The translations under genes were made by a program, and so were the position numbers. Source: Lingula anatina (Eukaryota > Brachiopoda > Lingulata > Lingulida > Lingulidae). From it: a stretch of DNA of 48,840 nt. The stretch is from assembly GCF_001039355.2 (NCBI RefSeq), contig NW_019775445.1:1-48840 (forward strand). The letters are read 5' to 3'. Position 1 is the first letter of the stretch; every line of letters begins with the position of its first letter. The notes beneath the pieces are model-generated. The model searched no databases and was not told where the DNA came from. It worked only from the letters and a program-made list of their open reading frames with translations. Shown one piece after another: positions 36,423 through 46,793 of the stretch.

Positions 36423-37847
36423 CATACACGCACGCACACATACACACATACTGGCAAACCAAAACCCCATACTCTAACCAACAATCATCAATTTTTTTTA
36501 CAAAAGGATACATTATATTCCCTGATGGGCGCTCACACTTGGACACCATCACTGTGCAAGCTCCACAGCCCCCCTCTGCACATCCCAGTTTTGTACCTGT
36601 CAGTCTCACTAACATATTGAAGTCAAGGATATTAAATCATGTATAATTACATAACAAAATTTTAAAAATATATATAACCCAATAGGTTAACTGATGAAGG
36701 AATAGCATTTAAATGTAGATTTAAATTAATATGATTATACTTTTCATCTATTCTCATGTCTCACACTATATATATTACAGACACTATTAATTCATGAAAT
36801 CAATTCGAGTTATGTTTTATTACATAAGAGTATTCATCAATTTACTAGTAGCTAGGTGAACTATTGAAAGGCAATGACAGAACTACATGGTCTAATATTG
36901 TCACTTGATTGATGATTCTATGAAAAGGTGACTCTGTCACTGTAGACTGGAGGTGCTGAAGGTTAGCAAGAATCAAATTCTATGCAGGTCATTATTATAG
37001 TTTTTGTTGATCCTCAAGATTCATAGGATAAATTATGATGCCAATGACAGTATAAAGGATACACTTAGTTCTCAAGTAATGGAGCAAGGTTGTTTCTGGG
37101 TCTGCATTCTTTTCCACTACCTAAAAAAACAGAGGTTAATACATTTAATCAAGTCAAATATATATTTGTATACATACTGTACATAAATATTGTCGTTTGG
37201 TCAGAGTGCTCAATGATCTATGCACCCCAATAACAATCTATGATTTGGCCAATACAAACACAAATAGGCCATTAAGGTTATCAAATAGCCTACATGACAG
37301 TGCAGAGGCAAGGCAACAGCAAAGCAATTCCCCACCCACCCCCAAACCACCACGTATATTATATATGTAACCACAGGAGTCCCACTAGCACGAAAATTCA
37401 TGCGTTAGCACTCCTATTGACGATTCTGATATGTACTGTCTGTGCTTAGCCTAACAGGAGTGCTTACGCATGAATTTTCGTGCTTGAGTCCCACGGCAAA
37501 CACACCAAAAAAGTTTTTCTTGATTTGCTATAGCTACGCAAATTTTACTAATATTTGGTCGTAAAATAATAATAGTACAGTATTAAATGTTGAGCTGTGG
37601 CTTACATAACATCAGGGAACTTGATTTGAAGTCTTGTACGTCTTAAAGGGCACATTGTTAACATGAGAGCCTTCCCTGTCCCTTGCGGTGCATAGGCTAT
37701 ACTACATGTAGTACAGTGTCGTAGTAGTATTAGGTAAGAAGGAGTTCAAATAAACTTGAGAAAGTGCAACGATAAAATCAACGCTCTGAGGTGACTTACC
37801 TTCTTGCCATTAACAAAGAACACCAGTTCATCGCTATCACAGTCCAT
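21729..37847 (-). CDS. XDH: Xanthine dehydrogenase, complete
   Basis: A cytosolic molybdo-flavoenzyme that oxidises hypoxanthine to xanthine to urate. Exons (high to low): 37847-37800, 37120-37063, 36608-36512, 36276-36168, 34971-34845, 34595-34396, 34118-33977, 33668-33501, 33240-33164, 32993-32900, 32275-32163, 31386-31202, 30805-30640, 30164-29960, 29481-29300, 28946-28827, 28518-28297, 27913-27850, 27696-27627, 27373-27286, 26868-26782, 26345-26154, 25946-25801, 25447-25366, 25072-24974, 24667-24539, 24424-24350, 23872-23820, 23573-23453, 23227-23141, 22923-22756, 22183-22016, 21779-21729. All join in phase: 1330 codons (human 1333). Fe-S ligands: Cys45, 50, 53, 75 and Cys115, 118, 150, 152. 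The FAD domain has [15 protein letters not shown]. Molybdenum site: Glu800 ([10 protein letters not shown]), Arg878 (MERA), TAFRGFGG, Glu1262 (GEPPLFL). Glu800 and Arg878 mark XDH rather than aldehyde oxidase. The start follows family length; an in-frame ATG at 38033 would add 62 residues. Confidence 0.97.
29693..29799. repeat. Near-perfect 107-bp palindrome in an XDH intron
   Basis: Arms of about 50 bp meet at TAATAGCTATTA (29741-29752). Left arm pieces GTTCAATTTCTA and ACTGAAAGCATAC are mirrored on the right as GTATGCTTTCAGT and TAGAAATTGAAC. It lies between XDH exons 14 and 15. It is either a fold-back MITE or a recent inverted duplication. Confidence 0.8.
34699..34715. repeat. G17 homopolymer
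   Basis: An uninterrupted run of G in XDH intron 5, next to the acceptor side of exon 5. Run length is likely to be unreliable in the assembly. Confidence 0.9.
36372..36449. repeat. (CA)n microsatellite
   Basis: An imperfect CA tract of about 78 bp with CAAA, GCAT and ACGC interruptions, in the XDH intron between exons 3 and 4 and only about 60 bp from exon 3. Confidence 0.95.
37386..37485. mobile_element. 100-bp MITE with 9-bp target duplication
   Basis: The ends are inverted copies for about 37 bp: TAGCACGAAAATTCATGCGT and, reversed from the right, AAGCACGAAAATTCATGCGT, both running on into TAGCACTCCT or AAGCACTCCT. GAGTCCCAC flanks both sides exactly (37377-37385 and 37486-37494). A 9-bp duplication is typical of Mutator-like transposases. 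It sits in XDH intron 1 and shares its terminal sequence with the element at 7505-8152. Confidence 0.85.
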
Positions 37848-38073
37848 CTTTATGGTTGACCAGGTCAGAGGGTCGACTGGGGAACTTTCTGCTTGTCCTG
37901 TTGCAGTCTCAGACTCTCGCACAGTCCTATCAGTGTTGTTGGCTATCTCACGACACACTGACCCTGACCTATTTCTTCTACTTATCATAACTCCGCCCTT
38001 GGCGTGTCCGACGTGTTTGATTGACAGGCGCATTTTCTTTTTCTTTTGTTCTCACGAATCCCATTAATTAAAC

Positions 38074-38107
38074 CAAGGAGTTATAACAGATCTGTTATAA
38101 CTCCTTG
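38074..38107. promoter_or_regulatory. Perfect 34-bp palindrome upstream of XDH
   Basis: The 17-bp half CAAGGAGTTATAACAGA is followed directly by its exact reverse complement. The centre is AGATCT with AACAGATCTGTT around it. It begins 41 bp above the upstream in-frame ATG (38033) and 227 bp above the preferred start. A dimeric factor site or an extruding cruciform are possible; neither is shown by the sequence. Confidence 0.55.
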
Positions 38108-38359
38108 ATTAAACTGACCTTTATATTGGATTTTTGCGTGAAGAAATACAATGAACAATGAATTAATTTTTCTTTGGTTCCTCAACAACTTTTTATTGCT
38201 TAAAGAGATCAAAACCCCAAAAGCCGCTGTTAATATAAAATCTACGATAAAAGATCAATTTCAATTCTAATTTTTTGAAAAATTGAACATTCATAGAATG
38301 GCCGACTAAAAGGCCTAAAATGCAACCCTGTGAGAAAACAGGAGTTGGAATTCAGTTCC

Positions 38360-38375
38360 GGGGGGGGGGGGGGGG
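38360..38375. repeat. G16 homopolymer
   Basis: An uninterrupted G run in the intergenic region between XDH and the VWD-domain gene. Confidence 0.9.
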
Positions 38376-39240
38376 TATGTTAAAAAAACAACGACAAATC
38401 ATTGGTTCGTCACAGAAAAGATCCTTCGTGCACTTAAGGCCTACCAGTACCCCCGGTCCCTTAACGTAACTGGACACACACTCTCAACATTTAACTCCAT
38501 TGTAAGAAAACGGACTAAATTTTAAACTTTTGTTACTGTCGCTTGCAGCACCATCTCACGTTCTCCAATCGATCTAGTTTATTTTTACTAAAGTAGAAAA
38601 TTGCAACTTGTCATGAAGTGAGTTTGATTTGTTACGTCTCAGAAAATGTTCAAAATGTTTATTTTCATTAAATAACTCAATAAACAGCTGGCGTCTACTT
38701 TCGCGGTATCGCCGGGTTGAAAACTGAAAAAACCTTCGCTACGTCTTTTGGTGCAGGCCATCATATTCAGTTGTTTGGTAATCATGTAACATTTTAGCCA
38801 TTATAAACGTCTCCAATTTAGTTACCGCCATGAGAAACTAGATGATATGGCTACAGGGCACAGATAAATGTTTTACACGAAACACGGTAAAGCTGAATTC
38901 TCTTAGAAAGTAATTTGCAAAACCTTCCTTACCAGGCATTGTGAAAAAATAAACTTGAGGTTGAGGACGAAATGCGTCAGTAAAATAAACGCGCATCTTG
39001 TAATAGGCATACCCCTATTTAGCACAGTCTAATTTTTGTCAACATTAATAACGTGCGAATATTATCAAAAAGGTTGTTATATAGAATCTTTCGTTACTAA
39101 AACAGCTGAAACCTTCGTTGCTAAATACAAACATTTCCCCATACTAGCAAGGCATTTTCATGATTTACACAAAAAGCTAGATAGGTCTATATCACTTAAA
39201 TTTCTGTCACCAAAGATTAAATTTCTGTCACCAAAGATTT

Positions 39241-39988
39241 AGAAAAAGAAAGATTTTTTAATATCTTTAACTTCCTTTTTCACCTTCTGTTTTCTTCAAA
39301 TGGAATTTTATATGGAGAATGAGTGATTATTATTATTATTGTTGTTGTTGTTGTTGTTGTTATCAACCTTAAAATATGCTTTATTTCCTTTTAGGGAGCA
39401 TCTTTAGGCCACCTCTTTATAAAATTAAAATCCTCAAACTGCTTATTAATAAAGCCGGTTGATACTGTAAGTAGATAATGTTAAGCCCTTTCTGGAACAT
39501 TAGTGTACGAACAAACCAAGAAGTTGTAGAGAAACAAACACAACATTTATCCTTAAAGTGTTTATCCAAAGCTAAAGCAATCAAAAAAAAAAAAAAAGAA
39601 ATTAAAATGATTTAAGCATATTATAATAATAATAGAACCTCCCAGATTTTGTAAGCGTTTTCTTGGATATCAGTTCAGTCTGTTTGCTTCCATTGTGATT
39701 TAACATAAGTCAGGTAAACTTATTACAGACTCTAATGGGTGCATCAACCCGATTAACACGCCCAACACGAAACACAGATAAATGCTTATACACACAGTTA
39801 AATAGTTGGACAGGAAACATATGAAAACAACTTCATCTTATTAGAACTTTACCGTTTATCAAATGTGCCGAAAGTCTGCTCTGTGCACAATAATTGAAAA
39901 TGAATGAGAAAACGACAAATAAAAAGATAGCTGCCGCCCTTTGTCTTCTGCTATAAGTGAATGATCGCTGTCCGGTTCCGTTAGAGGT
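39241..39988. other. Spacer between XDH and the VWD-domain gene
   Basis: AT-rich, with an (ATT)n then (GTT)n tract at about 39327-39361. No gene or mobile element was recognised. Confidence 0.5.
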
Positions 39989-41859
39989 TTAATTCAGTTT
40001 CAGTCCGTTGTTGCCGTCCGTGATTCTTGAATCTGTCCACGTCGGGTTTTCAGTTCGCGGGAGGGAGTAACTGTGAAAAAACGAAAAGCACTAGTGAAAA
40101 ATATATATTGCGTTTATATACATATATATTTAAATTTAATTTGATATTTTTATTCATTTATTTGAAAAAAGGGTTTGATCAAGACCGCTCAGCTACATGG
40201 TAACCAGCGGTATCTATTTTCTAAAAATAAGAATTGGTTGTTTTGATCTGATGACAGTTCATCTAAGAGTTTACCTCCAGACCCTTATATATGTTGGTAC
40301 AAGCAAACCGGTTACAAACCCAAACCTGCAAATATTTTCTACTGTTTCTAATTTATTAGATAATTAGTCCCAAGAATTACCACATAACTAATATTTCAAT
40401 AACTCCAGTTGAATCTGAAATAAAATCAACTAAACGCTAACGTAATAAGATATCGGTTGCTTCTTCTTTACCTGCCTTTTCACCATTGATTGCCGTCGTT
40501 GTCCCCACATACGCCATATGTCCTAGAGATCCACCTCGGTTCGTCAACGATTATAGTCACACAGCGACCAGGACCAATTCGTACGCTCACTCCCTCATCA
40601 TTGCAGTGAACGATTACGGTTTGGGGATGACCAGGAAAAAGCGCCACCTCCGCAGCAGGGTTGGGTCCGGGTCCAGATTTCCATGGGATGGCCAACAGAA
40701 CTGATGTAGCTCCACCTACACTCTGAATGTATAAATAGCCAAACATTAACTGAAAATAGTTTTAAAAGCATCACAAGTTCACACATCAAGTAGAGCAAGC
40801 TATGCAGCCGGAGATTTGTACCTTAAATAAATATTAAAAGATTGATTTACCTTAGACTAACGATTACGTTGGAAAAGAAAAGAAAAGTAACACCCAAAAT
40901 GCCATTACATCAACGAGACTGAGTACATTTTTTTCTTTCTTACTTTTTTTCATTCGGTTTTTTATACCTATACAATGTACATTTATTCATTTTGGGAAAA
41001 TAAAGTCTACTTACTAGATTTACATCTTTTGGATCCGTATCTGTCATGTCAGATGTGAATACAAGCTGGGTTCCATTCGATGAAATGCAATAAAAAGATA
41101 CTGAAATAAGCGTCGATCTTGGCCCGCCGTTGTGCAACTCTGTTTGACCTTTTACTTGCCAGCGCCATGGGGTATTGAAGTTGTCTTTAGCGAGAATGTG
41201 GCTCCCACCGGGCAGCAAATTAGCAGTCAGTTCCTCCTCATCAAAGGTTACGATGTGCGGGTCCCCACAAATTGTACAGTTATCTGTGGTAAAAAAAAAC
41301 ATGAACGTGAAGCAATGAACATAAAATTATGAAGCTGTTTTATCCAACGCTGCGCGTATCTCGTCTGTTGAAACAAATTTAATTTCAGAAAACAAATTTT
41401 AGTAAACGTTTGTATCTCCTGGATGTATTTTTAATGTGTGAATATTATCAAGTAAACGAATTAAAGTTAAAGAAAATGCATGTGATACCTAGAAAATCCA
41501 GGAAATTTCACAATTTTTTTCCCCTTATCAGCAAGGTACACAATAACCTTTTTGGACCGCCATTCTATCCCCCATAACCATGCACTAAATTCCTTACCCT
41601 TCCTTCCCGAGTAGAAAAGGATTTTTCTTAAGCAAGCCCAATATACAAAATGTAAATCTTATTGAAAAATGCCCACAGCACTCTATCTTACATGTCAATT
41701 AAATAGTGTTATGTTACAATTATGGTAATCAAAATCCGATTTCTGCTTTGCAACATGAAAGACATGATACTCACCCCGCGCAGCGACTTGGCTCTTGCAT
41801 TGACCAAACACCGTCATTAAAATGACAACTACCTGTATATAAGCCTGCATGGCTCCCAT
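39989..41859 (-). CDS. Small secreted protein with a single VWD domain
   Basis: Coding exons 41859-41775, 41283-41015, 40722-40484 and 40070-39989 join in phase to 224 residues. Residues 1 to about 24 form a signal peptide (hydrophobic core YIQVVVILMTVFG). The von Willebrand factor type D domain starts with CTICGDPHIVTFD (31-43) and reaches YGVCGDNDGN near residue 196, close to the usual CGNYNGN. The last exon follows an excellent acceptor (GTTTTTTTCACAG) and adds one more cysteine and a polar tail before TAA. If the weaker donor at 40483 is not used, the frame stops at a TGA at 40482-40480 after 198 residues. VWD domains in extracellular proteins mediate multimerisation or calcium-dependent folding. 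Here there is no VWC, TIL or EGF partner, so the specific role is unknown. A TATA box precedes it. Its first exon is duplicated at 45081-45165. Confidence 0.8.
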
Positions 41860-43427
41860 AATAGTTGTAATCAAAAATTTCAGGCAAAACGTCTAACTAG
41901 ATGCAAGCGTACTGCATATATAACACACACGCACACCCACGGTAGATGTATCTGGCCAAATCTGATTGGTTATTTGGGTCTTAGTAATTGAAAAAAATAA
42001 ATAAATAAAAAATAAGGAAAAAATAAAGTTTAACAGATGACGTCTTCATGTTATATTCATTTGAATATGGCGTATGATATATGGAAAAGAAATCCACTTT
42101 TACAGATTAAAAAATAAAAGTGACCAATTAAAGAAGGTCAATAATAGTTTTTTCTTTGACCAGGAAGAGGAAAATATTATTTTAAAAAGCGTAGAGCAAT
42201 AGTAGAAATGATATTATGCTAAATGCGACAAAATACACGGGCATGTGCCCGAGATTGAGAGCCAAACCTCCATATGTGCATGTATGGAATAAATTAAAAA
42301 ATGAAGAAGCTGACACCTACATTTGTGTCGGATTTGAAAGGTTAGGGCTAACATCAATGGCATGAACGTGTTACATGTACCTGCATCAAAATTGGACTGA
42401 TGATTATTTCGTTTTTTAATCATATTTTAACAGATTTTTCACTCGCCCCCAGAAAAACATATAATTTCTTTCAAAATATGATGTATCATTATCCTGCATG
42501 CCTGTTACCTTTAGCACGTTAAACGGAGAAATATGACATAAGATTTTTCAGCCGACTGATAAACTAGAACATGCGTTGTTTTTACAGTTAATTATAAAAA
42601 CTCTGTTATATTGTTCAAATTATGGCAGGCATTTTAAACGCCGGGGAGCCGTATAGTGAGAACTATGAGTTAACTTGGATAAAAGAAATAAATAATATAA
42701 CCTTGGAATACAGTTTTCTCTGGTTGTTATAGAGCCATGGTATCAGCAGTTGACACATACAGTATACAAACTGTAAAAAATGCAAATTCGATGCAACTTC
42801 TTAGTTAAATAAACATAAAGACGGGCAATAATCTAAATAATTATCAATTTTCTCAAAATGTAGAGGCAATTGAGATACTAGCAGAGGGAAACTTTTTCTG
42901 AGACCCAATGATAAATGACAGAACGCTTAAACTTGAGTTGATGGGCATGTATCAGAAATTGTATAATGTAAGTGACATTTACGCTTTCGTCATCATCGGG
43001 GCTGGCCTTGGAGCGTTAAATATATAGCCTCAATATTATACCTTATGTTACCGTCTGCTTAATGTAACCTTGCGTGATCCAATTGAAAAAACTTCAAATG
43101 AAATAAAATATGTATAACCAGCAATGATTTCTGTCATTTTCTGTCTTTGCTCTTGGCACGTCAAACATGAGTCCATCAATACTTGATTTGTAAACGCCTA
43201 ATTTTCAAACAGAAAATGCCCGATGCTAAAGGTTTATTCTTATTTATTAGCTTCTTCAAATTCTTGTTGAAATGATACCTAATGCAATTTCATAATAAAG
43301 GGGGTATGAGCGACAATTTTTAGATATTTTTTGTCTTTGCCCTCTTGTGATATGCATGTAATTTTTCCCTTTCTCCCTGTGTGTAACTGATAACTGTCCT
43401 CGCTACATCTGAATCCACAACTTAAGG
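41445..43427. repeat. Two-kb duplicated block, copy 1
   Basis: It matches 44730-46726 from TTATCAAGTAAACGAATTAA to CACAACTTAAGG with only scattered substitutions and short indels, including 21 extra bases in copy 2 near 45011. It contains the VWD gene's first exon, its promoter and about 1.5 kb of upstream sequence with no recognised gene. Beyond 43427 the copies diverge completely. Confidence 0.93.
41914..41923 (-). promoter_or_regulatory. TATA box of the VWD-domain gene
   Basis: Minus strand TTATATATGC, 55-64 bp above the ATG at 41859. That spacing implies a 5' UTR of about 30 bases. The element is unchanged in the second copy of the block (45220-45229). Confidence 0.55.
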
Positions 43428-44728
43428 TCGGTGATAGGGTTAAATACGCTTAAAATCATGTTTTTGAGTTTTTTGTGTGTTTATATTAATCAAAAAAGTA
43501 TCTAACGTTGGATGTAATAAATTTTATGAATTTGCATCGCAAAATGTGTCTTTTGATGAGTTTTTCAACCGGCACGCGCCCCAGTCAGGCTGACAACTAA
43601 GCCACGCCTCTGTTACTAAGGGCCGTTGCCATGAGGGGGTCGGAGCACAATTAATGAGTTATAAGCTGATTACGTGTGCGGTAATAGGTCATAAGTCTTA
43701 AATCAGCTTAGCAGCGAAGAAGTCTAGCTAGTACACTATGGGGAAGAGAAAAGTTCGTGTTAAAAGTCCATTTCCAGAGGAAAGAAAGAAAATTTTGAAA
43801 GAGAGTAGGGCCTATGCGTGGCGGTTGGGGAAAACCGGCCCTATTTGTTCAGTCGTATAACTGATTTCTGTATACCTAATAAATGGGTGAAAGAGTTAAT
43901 CGAATCGCCTAAATAAATTGACAAATGAAAGAAAAATTGATAAATAAATTTAAAAAAACGCTAAAAAGGATACTTTTAGCCTAGCTCTTAATTTTTGCGA
44001 TATATATCGTCGAGCGTATCTGCGACACGTTACGAAACCGGAAATGATTGTTGGTCGCCGTTTGCAAAAGGTAAATTTAATGTTGACAAAATAAAATTTT
44101 ATTCTCCAAGATATGATATCATAGAGCTTTAGAGACACGCGAAAAATTGTGATGTGAATGGCCATACGAGAGAAATCCAAGCAAGGATTGACAGCAAGAT
44201 TAAAACAATAAAAATAAAAACGCATGTTAGCGGCTTTGCATTTTGCGATGTTTGGAGAAAAACAATTTCAAAATCACTGATCAAGCGGGAAGAAAGAGTT
44301 CAAAAAGTATCCAAAAATGAAAATCACAAAAAGACCCCGAAAATAGTCAAGACTAGCAGGTAAAAAGCAAATAGGGTCTAAGTGTCATGTGTGTAAAAGT
44401 AAAATATTTATTCAAAAGCCTTCTCTCAGCCACTTTTACCGCTGAAACTGAGCGTCTCCCCTTTATCTTAGCTGGCATTTTGAGAGAGACCGCTCTGAAG
44501 TAATCACTGGATTTTTCCGTTGATCTGACGATTACCAAGTGCCGTGCAAAATAATATTGCAGCGTTACCCGTCAAAAAACTCTTATTAACACAAGTGACG
44601 GCCACTTGCTCTCGACAGACAGTTTTATCTGATCACTTTGCCGATAACAGAAAAGGAATCTCTCAGGTAAAATTACTCGTTTGCCGAGGAAGAGCTATTG
44701 AAACGTTCAAATGCAACTTCACACCTCT
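43428..44728. other. Unique segment between the duplicate blocks, unassigned
   Basis: A mixed-composition stretch with GC-richer islands. Besides the short frame at 43738 it has a minus-strand start MPAKIKGRRSVSA near 44480 and a plus-strand open piece, about 44563-44668, bounded by an AG acceptor and a GTAAAA donor. None was recognised. It might be a TE, the first exons of a neighbouring gene, or one haplotype's insertion. Confidence 0.35.
43738..43860 (+). CDS. Short basic frame, 40 aa, unrecognised
   Basis: The ATG at 43738 opens MGKRKVRVKSPFPEERKKIL and the frame runs to a TAA at 43858-43860. The sequence is strongly basic at its start, like a nuclear or DNA-binding protein's first exon. 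Upstream (about 43570-43735) is a higher-GC stretch with a CACGCC box and an ATTACGTG element that could be a promoter. It lies just after the end of duplicated copy 1. It could instead be a transposon fragment or chance. Confidence 0.25.
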   Translation: MGKRKVRVKSPFPEERKKILKESRAYAWRLGKTGPICSVV

Positions 44729-44729
44729 N
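44729..44729. other. Single N at a duplication breakpoint
   Basis: The ambiguous base is immediately followed by the first base of duplicated copy 2. That is what a contig or haplotype join looks like, rather than a random low-quality base. Confidence 0.8.
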
Positions 44730-46726
44730 TTATCAAGTAAACGAATTAAAGTTAAAGAAAATGCATGTGATACCTAGAAAATCCAGGAAATTTCACAATT
44801 TTTTTCCCCTTATCAGCAAGGTACACAATAACCTTTTTGGACCGCCATTCTATCCCCCATAACCATGCACTAAATTCCTTAATCCTCCTTCCCGAGTAGA
44901 AAGAGATTTTTCTTAAACAAGCCCAATATACAGAATGTAAATCTTATTGAAAAATGCCCACAGCACTCTATCTTACATGTCAATTAAACAGTGTTATGTT
45001 ACAATTATGGTTGTGTCAGATTTAAGGAATGTAATCAAAATCCGATTTCTGCTTTGCAACATGAAAGACATGATACTCACCCCGCGCAGCGACTTGGCTA
45101 TTGCATTTACCAAACACCGTCATTAAAATGACAACTACCTGTATATAAGCCTGCATGGCTCCCATAATAGTTGTAATCAAAAATTTCAGGCAAAACGTCT
45201 AACTAGATGCAAGCGTACTGCATATATAACACACACGCACACCCACGGTAGATGTATCTGGCCAAATCTGATTGGTTATTTGGGTCTTGGTAATTGAAAA
45301 AAAAAAAAATAAAAAAATAAGGAAAAAATAAAGTTTAACAGATGACGTCTTCATGTTATATTCATTTGAATATGGCGTATGATATATGGAAAAGAAATCC
45401 ACTTTTACAGATTAAAAAATAAAAGTGACCAATTAAAGAAGGTCAATAATAGTTTTTTCTTTGAACAGGAAGAGGAAAATATTGTTTTAGAAAGCGTAGA
45501 GCAATAGTAGAAATGATATTATGCTAAATGAGACAAAATACACGGACATGTGCCCGAGATTGAGAGCCAAACCTCCATATGTGCATGTATGGAATAAATT
45601 TAAAAATGAAGATGCCGACACCTACATTTGTGTCGGATTTGAAAGGTTAGGGCTAACATCAGTGGCATGAACGTGTTACATGTACACATGCGTCAAAATT
45701 GGACTGATAATTATTTCGTTTTTTAATCATATTTTAACAGATTTTTCACTCGCCCCCAGAAAAACATATAATTTCTTTCAAAATATGATGTATCATTATC
45801 CTGCATGCCTGTTACCTTTAGCACGTTAAACGGAGAAATATGATTTAAGATTTTTCAGCCGACTGATAAACTAGAACATGCGTTGTTTTTACAGTTAATT
45901 ATAAAAACTCTGTTATATTGTTCAAATTATGGCAGGCATTTTAAACGCCGGGGAGCCGTATAGTGAGAACTATGAGTTAACTTGGATAAAAGAAATTAAA
46001 TAATATAACCTTGGAATACAGTTTTCTCTGGTTGTTATAGAGCCATGGTATCAGCAGTTGACACATACAGTATACAAACTGTAAAAAATGCAAATTCGAT
46101 GCAACTTCTTAGTTAAATAAACATAAAGACGGCCAATAATCTAAATAATTATCAATTTTCTCAAAATGTAGAGGCAATTGAGATACTAGCAGAGGGAAAC
46201 TTTTTCTGAGACCCAATGATAAATGACAGAACGCTTAAATTTGAGTTGATGGGCATGTATCAGAAATTGTATAATGTAAGTGACATTTACGCTTTCGTCA
46301 TCATCGGGGCTGGCCTTGGAACGTTAAATATATAGCCTCAATAGTATACCTTATGTTACCGTCTGCTTAATGTAACCTTGCGTGATCCAATTGAAAAAAC
46401 TTCAAATAAAGTAAAATATGTATAACCAGCAATGATTTCTGTCATTTTCTGTCTTTGCTCTTGGCACGTCAAACATGAGTCCATCAATACTTGATTTGTA
46501 AACGCCTAATTTTCAAACAGAAAATGCCCGATGCTAAAGGTTTATTCTTATTTATTAGCTTCTTCAAATTCTTGTTGAAATGATACCTGATGCAATTTCA
46601 TAATAAAGGGGGTATGAGCGACAATTTTTAGATACTTTTTGTCTTGTGATATGCATGTAATTTTTCCCTTTCTCCCTGTGTGTAACTGGTAACTGTCCTC
46701 GCTACATCTGAATCCACAACTTAAGG
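44730..46726. repeat. Two-kb duplicated block, copy 2
   Basis: Same orientation as 41445-43427. It has about the divergence expected of two alleles in a highly heterozygous animal. It ends at TTAAGG at 46726, after which the sequence continues differently from copy 1. Confidence 0.93.
45081..45165 (-). pseudogene. Orphan copy of VWD-gene exon 1
   Basis: The same 85-bp exon as 41775-41859: ATG at 45165, the same signal peptide and the same GTGAGT donor. Two codons differ near the end (Gln to Lys and Lys to Asn around GKCNSQ, against GQCKSQ). No later exons follow on this copy within the window, so it would be either an exon-1 fragment or, more likely, the other allele of the intact gene. Confidence 0.7.
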
Positions 46727-46793
46727 ATCTTACAACAAATGTTCTACTTTCCCCTAGCAGAACGTGATGAAATCGGTTGTAAAGAAATAAGGC

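Larger units (their letters stand above)
37848..39240. other. XDH upstream region
   Basis: It holds an open extension of the XDH frame up to an ATG at 38033, a GC-box-like CTCCGCCC at 37990-37997, the 34-bp palindrome at 38074-38107, a G16 run at 38360-38375, and a strong minus-strand donor after the sequence ATGCCTG at 38933-38939 that might belong to an upstream exon. A 21-bp unit (about 39198-39239) is repeated twice at the far end. No other gene was recognised. Confidence 0.45.

Noticed and set aside
36333-36620. His/Thr-repeat and Cys/Val-repeat frames over the CA tract
   Set aside because: They are translations of a microsatellite inside an XDH intron.
21729-37847. Aldehyde oxidase as the identity of the molybdo-flavoenzyme
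   Set aside because: Glu800 in GGKETR, Arg878 in MERA and GEPPLFL are the XDH forms; aldehyde oxidases carry Val, Met and GES-type residues there.
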